NCBI GenBank assembly: GCA_963693285.1
Contig: OY848920.1
Location: 1,490,501 to 1,554,500 of the forward strand
Reading direction: 5' to 3'
DNA length: 64,000 nt
From: Xestospongia muta
Taxonomy: Eukaryota > Porifera > Demospongiae > Haplosclerida > Petrosiidae
Shown: positions 60,081 through 64,000 of the stretch, piece after piece
Position numbering within the stretch: the stretch's first letter is position 1
How the letters are laid out: every line of letters begins with the position of its first letter
Made by a program: the position numbers and the translations under genes
Notes under the pieces: generated by a model
Databases searched by the model: none
What the model was told of the DNA's origin: nothing
The model's input: the letters and a program-made list of their open reading frames with translations, nothing else

Positions 60081-61260
60081 ACCAGACAATACTAACCTGT
60101 CATATGATTGATTAAGCACCACCCATTGCTATAATAAACTGCAATTGAAGTGACCGACACTTTCTTGTCGTTACTGAAGCTGTTGTAGAAATCTGAAGTC
60201 TTATCTACAGGTAAGTATATCTCTAAACGATTCATTTGTGCAAATGGTTCATAAATCCATGAATTACCAAACAAATTATGTTCATGTAAAATGTATAATT
60301 ATATATTATATACGCAGGGTTTGTCTTGCACAATACAAAGCTAGATTTATGTGGCTTTGATCTCTTAGTCTCTCCTAGTCTAGCGTGACCAGACGTTCGA
60401 AGGGAGGGGAACGTCTGGGGAAACTGTTGTAAATCATTTGCACAATGGAATGTTAATTACAGGTAACGTCATGCGAAAGAGCCGACCAAAATATCAAAAA
60501 ACACATTGCAGCCTAAAACAAGTCATTAACAATGGCCTTTCTTGTTTGGGGAGTTAGGATAAATATCCAAACTTGGATACTGTATTTTCAATAGTACTCA
60601 ACAAATCCATGACTGCCAGGAACACAAGCATTCACTATGATGTAAAGTAACATTGCTTGCTACACTGTCATGTAATTCAAACTATATTCATAGTGTCAAG
60701 ACAATTTGATTGGCTCTGCACAATATTGTGTGGAGCCAAACTTGATCTATTGCAGTTTTCCCAAACGTTCCTCCTCCCCTCAAACCTCAAATGTCACTGC
60801 ACTGTTCAGATTTGTGTTCTCGCACAAGACACTCAGCAACAACCTACTAGGATTATTGATCTTATTATATCAATGATTGTGTGTGTAGTAGTAGACTACA
60901 ATAATTAACCGACATACTGTCTGAAAAACTATATAGTATTAATTGTTAGTGGACAATGTGTTAGCAGTAAGTTGTAAATGAGGGGAATTTAACTTGTAGT
61001 TAGCCAAAGAAAGCAACAATCCAAACTGTTGTATCTCCCAATTCAAACAAAAAGTACATATTGAACCAACACAATCTGGTATCTCAATATCGCCTTCAAC
61101 TTCCTAAATTGTTAAAAATCCTCACAGGAGTTAAGATTTCTCAGTTGAACTTTAATTAATTTGTTCAAACATTTTATTATAGAGAATATTAACTTTTATA
61201 TATATATATATATATTTGTCTCCTTAAATTGCATTAGGACAAACTATTAAATAACAAGGA
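60072..61260. repeat. Intergenic U block, copy 5
   Basis: Fused to the fragment as in copy 4, but continuing to the full 3' end (cctaaattgttaaaaatcct...) and the TA run near 61200, directly before the first exon of the last P gene. Contains inverted-repeat element 1 at 60396-60784. Confidence 0.8.
60396..60784. mobile_element. MITE-like inverted-repeat element 1, copy 5
   Basis: Ends ttcgaagggaggggaacgtc and aaacgttcctcctcccctca, same element as at 58700, copied with the U block. Confidence 0.5.
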
Positions 61261-61268
61261 TCTAAAAA

Positions 61269-64000
61269 ATGACTGATGAGCATTCGTACTCTCCACCTCT
61301 ACAAGCTTCACAAGATACAGTAATTGTTTATAATATACAGAATTTTATTCAACATGTATCTATCTGTCCATCACCTTGTCTCATATTTCATTCATTATTT
61401 GTATATTGTTTATCCATCCTAGTATATGTATCATTACTCCTCATTTGTTCTTAATAGATAAGTATTTTTGTCATCATTGTATTTAGGAAAATTATGACTC
61501 TTATGACTCCAGAGAGTATAGACATATTGCTCTTCCACATAGTGAATTTGTATCTGGAAGGTGGTCAGATGTTGCTACCTACAAAAGTGATCCTGCAATG
61601 GACAGTAAGTTAGAGCATTTTTAATATTTTTAATTATGTGTACTCATGGTTCTTGAAGGCATAACATATATATTTCTCTGTAGAAGGAGACTAGGAAATT
61701 AATTATATATTAAATCAGTTTTAAATTTTTAATGTGTTAAAATTAACACCTGCTCAAACTACTTCACTATTTTTTGTCTACTATAGATGCAGTGTCCTTT
61801 GCTATTACTCCCAGTTGGTTAAAGACATGTATCCTTGATGAAAGCATAAAAGCTAGAACAGCTCCTTTTTTATTATGCTTTGCTGGTCTTCCTAACAGTG
61901 GGAAATCAACAGCCCTAAACCAATTAGTGGATTGTTGTTTTGGGGACAACATTTACAATAATAACATGGATCATGGAATAAGATATTACGACTATGCTGC
62001 AGTGAGAAGACCACCTAGAAATGACATTAAATATGAAGATGCTAAATCTCTTGCCAAAAATGAATATGTACTAGTAGTAGAGTCAGCAATAGAATTTCTT
62101 TTACATGTTAGAGGTCAGTCTATCAAACATGTTGCTGTTTATTCATCAACACAGCCTTATTTTGAAGATGAAGATCTTAACAAGCACTTGACCTCTGTTT
62201 TAAAAAATTTAAGTAAGCTCACTTATAAAAGTGATACTAAAGAAACCCTCTCCATCTGGAGTCAAAGCTTAGCAAGTGGAATATCCATGATTAATATCTG
62301 GGACATAGGCCTAAACAAAGCTGTTTTATATATTTTGCCTCGTTTAGCTGGTTTGCTATATAATTGTCGCTCACTGCTATTTTTCGACCTCATGCGTGAC
62401 TTACCTTATCTTTATGACCTACCAGAAATACCAGAAAACCACGATAATTTACGTAATGACAAAGAATGTGTCATGAGATGGCGAGCTCGTATTCATTATC
62501 TTCTTCGCTTTGCTAAACTTTCGCAGGACAATCCAATTGGTTCACAGGTATGTAAATTGATTGCAACAATCAAATCAAAAATTGACGTAGAAACTTTAGA
62601 GAAAAACATTAAGGAATTCAAAAAAGAAGTAGACATGGTTAGCACGCAAATGAAAGTTAAGGATCTTATAGACACTGATGGTGTTCTAGATTTTCATCCC
62701 AATAATGATAATTCTTCCTTTCTAAAAGTGCTACTTGATGACATAGTCCAAAGTCAGTTTCAAAAACCAATAGACATGCCTCTTTCATTTGTATTTTTAC
62801 GTAGCTTTTTCTATACATCAAGTGATATTTGCATTAATAAAGATGTATTAAAGCAAAAGGCAGCAGTGTTGGGTGTTGAAGGTAGTAAGCTTGAAGAGTT
62901 TTGTCGACTATTTACTTCATTTGGTAGCATTATTGATGTTAGCCTCATTGACAGCTCATCAGATCTTATTATACTTAAACCAGTAGATTTTATTCATGAG
63001 CTAGACAAGCTTTTCTATCCTTCACCAAATAGTGACCCACTAGTTACTACTTGTGGCATGGTTACTGAATCAACTGCTGATGGTATTTTTGGAAGCAAGG
63101 AAGCAAGTAGTGTTTTCATGTCATTTCTCATGTCTATTGGCTTAGCAGCCAAATTATCCTCAGAACAATTGAGTATCACATTAAGTGATCAGTTTGCTTA
63201 TTATATACCTAATATTTGCACAGCTAAACCAACTTTAGAATGTGAACCAACTGCTTTGCATTTGCTTCATGACATTAACGAGCAATTGTCACACTTCAAA
63301 GTGAAGTTTGCTGCTTTTATGCTGAAAGAATACCATTTTACAAGATTAGAAATGAGTAAAGAACCACATATTAATGTGACTAGATTTAGAGCCTTTCCAT
63401 CTAATATGCTTAGTGATGAAGGAGTTATGTTTGATCTAGTATATCTCGGTGATGCCATTGAGTTTCGTATTCTTACACCATACGATCATTCGTGCATTGA
63501 AGAGATATGCACTCAGATCATTACTGTATGCCATAAAATAATGCCACAGAAAGTAAAATACAACTTTGCTGTTATGTGCTCTGAGGATCCAAACCCAAAT
63601 GCCATTTATAAGCTTCGCCGAAATCATCACCTACTTCCTACCAAAGATCTTTGTAGAAAGTGTATTAGCAAAGGCAGACTTGAAAGTGACATATTCAAAG
63701 TTTGGAATGCAGTACTTAGCAAAGTATGTTTAAATTTGTATAAATTTTGTTTATTGTATTTCTTTATAGGATGCCAATAAGGTTCCTCAAAAAAAAATTC
63801 TCAATGGAGGTAACCGTATTAAAGTATGAAATTTGAATTAAATATATAATTGGTTTGTAGATCCTTTGACATTAAATGAGGCTGTATCTCTGGCTAAAAA
63901 CATATCTGTCTTGTCTCAACAAACGTTGTCATGTATTACTCAGGATCTATCTCTATCAGATGATGTCTCCTCAACACAGCAAATTGATGAGAAATTATGC
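61269..64000 (+). CDS. Family A subfamily P Roc-COR-Death-like protein, cut by window end
   Basis: Exons 61269-61319 (MTDEHSYSPPLQASQDT), 61487-61604, 61787-63723, 63770-63809, and 63861 onwards to the window edge in the Death-like exon (DPLTLNEAVSLAKNISVLSQ... STQQIDEKLC). No stop or frameshift. P-loop GLPNSGKST intact, INIWDIGLNK, VCKLIATIKSK, FCRLFTSFGSIIDVSLID, LCRKC. It has individual changes compared with the 51942 copy, such as TCGMVTE for TYGIVTE. Downstream of the fragment pair, it is probably the parent of units 1 and 2, since it shares their SDICINKDV and DFIHELDKLF variants. Confidence 0.87.

Noticed and set aside
1..64000. tRNA, rRNA or minus-strand protein genes
   Set aside because: None recognised; all supported coding is on the + strand.

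Overview
The window reads as animal nuclear DNA, most like a demosponge (Amphimedon-like). It is AT-rich, every gene lies on the + strand, and genes are split by short GT-AG introns (about 40-300 bp). Two multigene families combine death-fold domains with Roc/COR-like or ZU5/UPA-like modules. The species is inferred from this style and from general knowledge of sponge death-domain expansions; it was not tested by search.

Family A (1-9.3 kb and 35.5-64 kb) is a tandem array of six-exon genes (eight in subfamily III) encoding about 830-850 residues. Each has a short variable N-terminus and one huge exon carrying a P-loop/Roc-GTPase-like domain, a COR-like winged helix and a Cys-knuckle tail. 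A 13-codon linker exon, a Death-like helical exon and a tiny last exon follow. There are three subfamilies. P keeps a canonical P-loop (GLPNSGKST: 6637, 51942, 61269). S has a broken one (GLPCSSKST: 44076, 47760 and pseudogene 2462). III has lost it (GLPESKQPT: 38978). Intact genes are mixed with pseudogenes, internal fragments and tandemly copied intergenic blocks, a clear birth-and-death pattern.

Family B (9.3-35 kb) is a dense cluster of ZU5-UPA genes built from symmetric phase-1 exons: coiled-coil exons, Death domains, CARD-like domains, ZU5, a UPA-like module and a C-terminal helical domain. Layout: a Death/coiled-coil/ZU5/UPA gene (9.77-15.15 kb), a double ZU5-UPA gene (15.47-20.20 kb), a compact Death-CARD adaptor (20.42-21.47 kb), a UPA-helical gene lacking ZU5 (21.92-23.40 kb), a Death-CARD-CARD-coiled-coil gene (24.20-28.04 kb) that may splice into the next ZU5-UPA copy (28.53-31.68 kb), and decaying copies (31.8-34.9 kb). 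ZU5-UPA next to Death/CARD recalls PIDD1 and the FIIND of NLRP1/CARD8, and the last ZU5 strand has RFS or QFC where autoproteolytic relatives have HFS/SFS.

Accessory DNA: a roughly 250-bp MITE-like element in three places (33.08, 38.20, 43.76 kb), one with an apparent empty site in paralogous DNA; a roughly 390-bp inverted-repeat element within each copy of a 1.1-1.2-kb intergenic block; a 1,696-bp tandem duplication (57.7-61.1 kb); a decayed gag-like retroelement fragment (37.2-37.45 kb); a roughly 250-bp tandem repeat (55.6-56.3 kb); and microsatellites. The likely collective job is intracellular signalling through death-fold assembly in innate immunity or cell death. That is inference from domains, not shown by the DNA.
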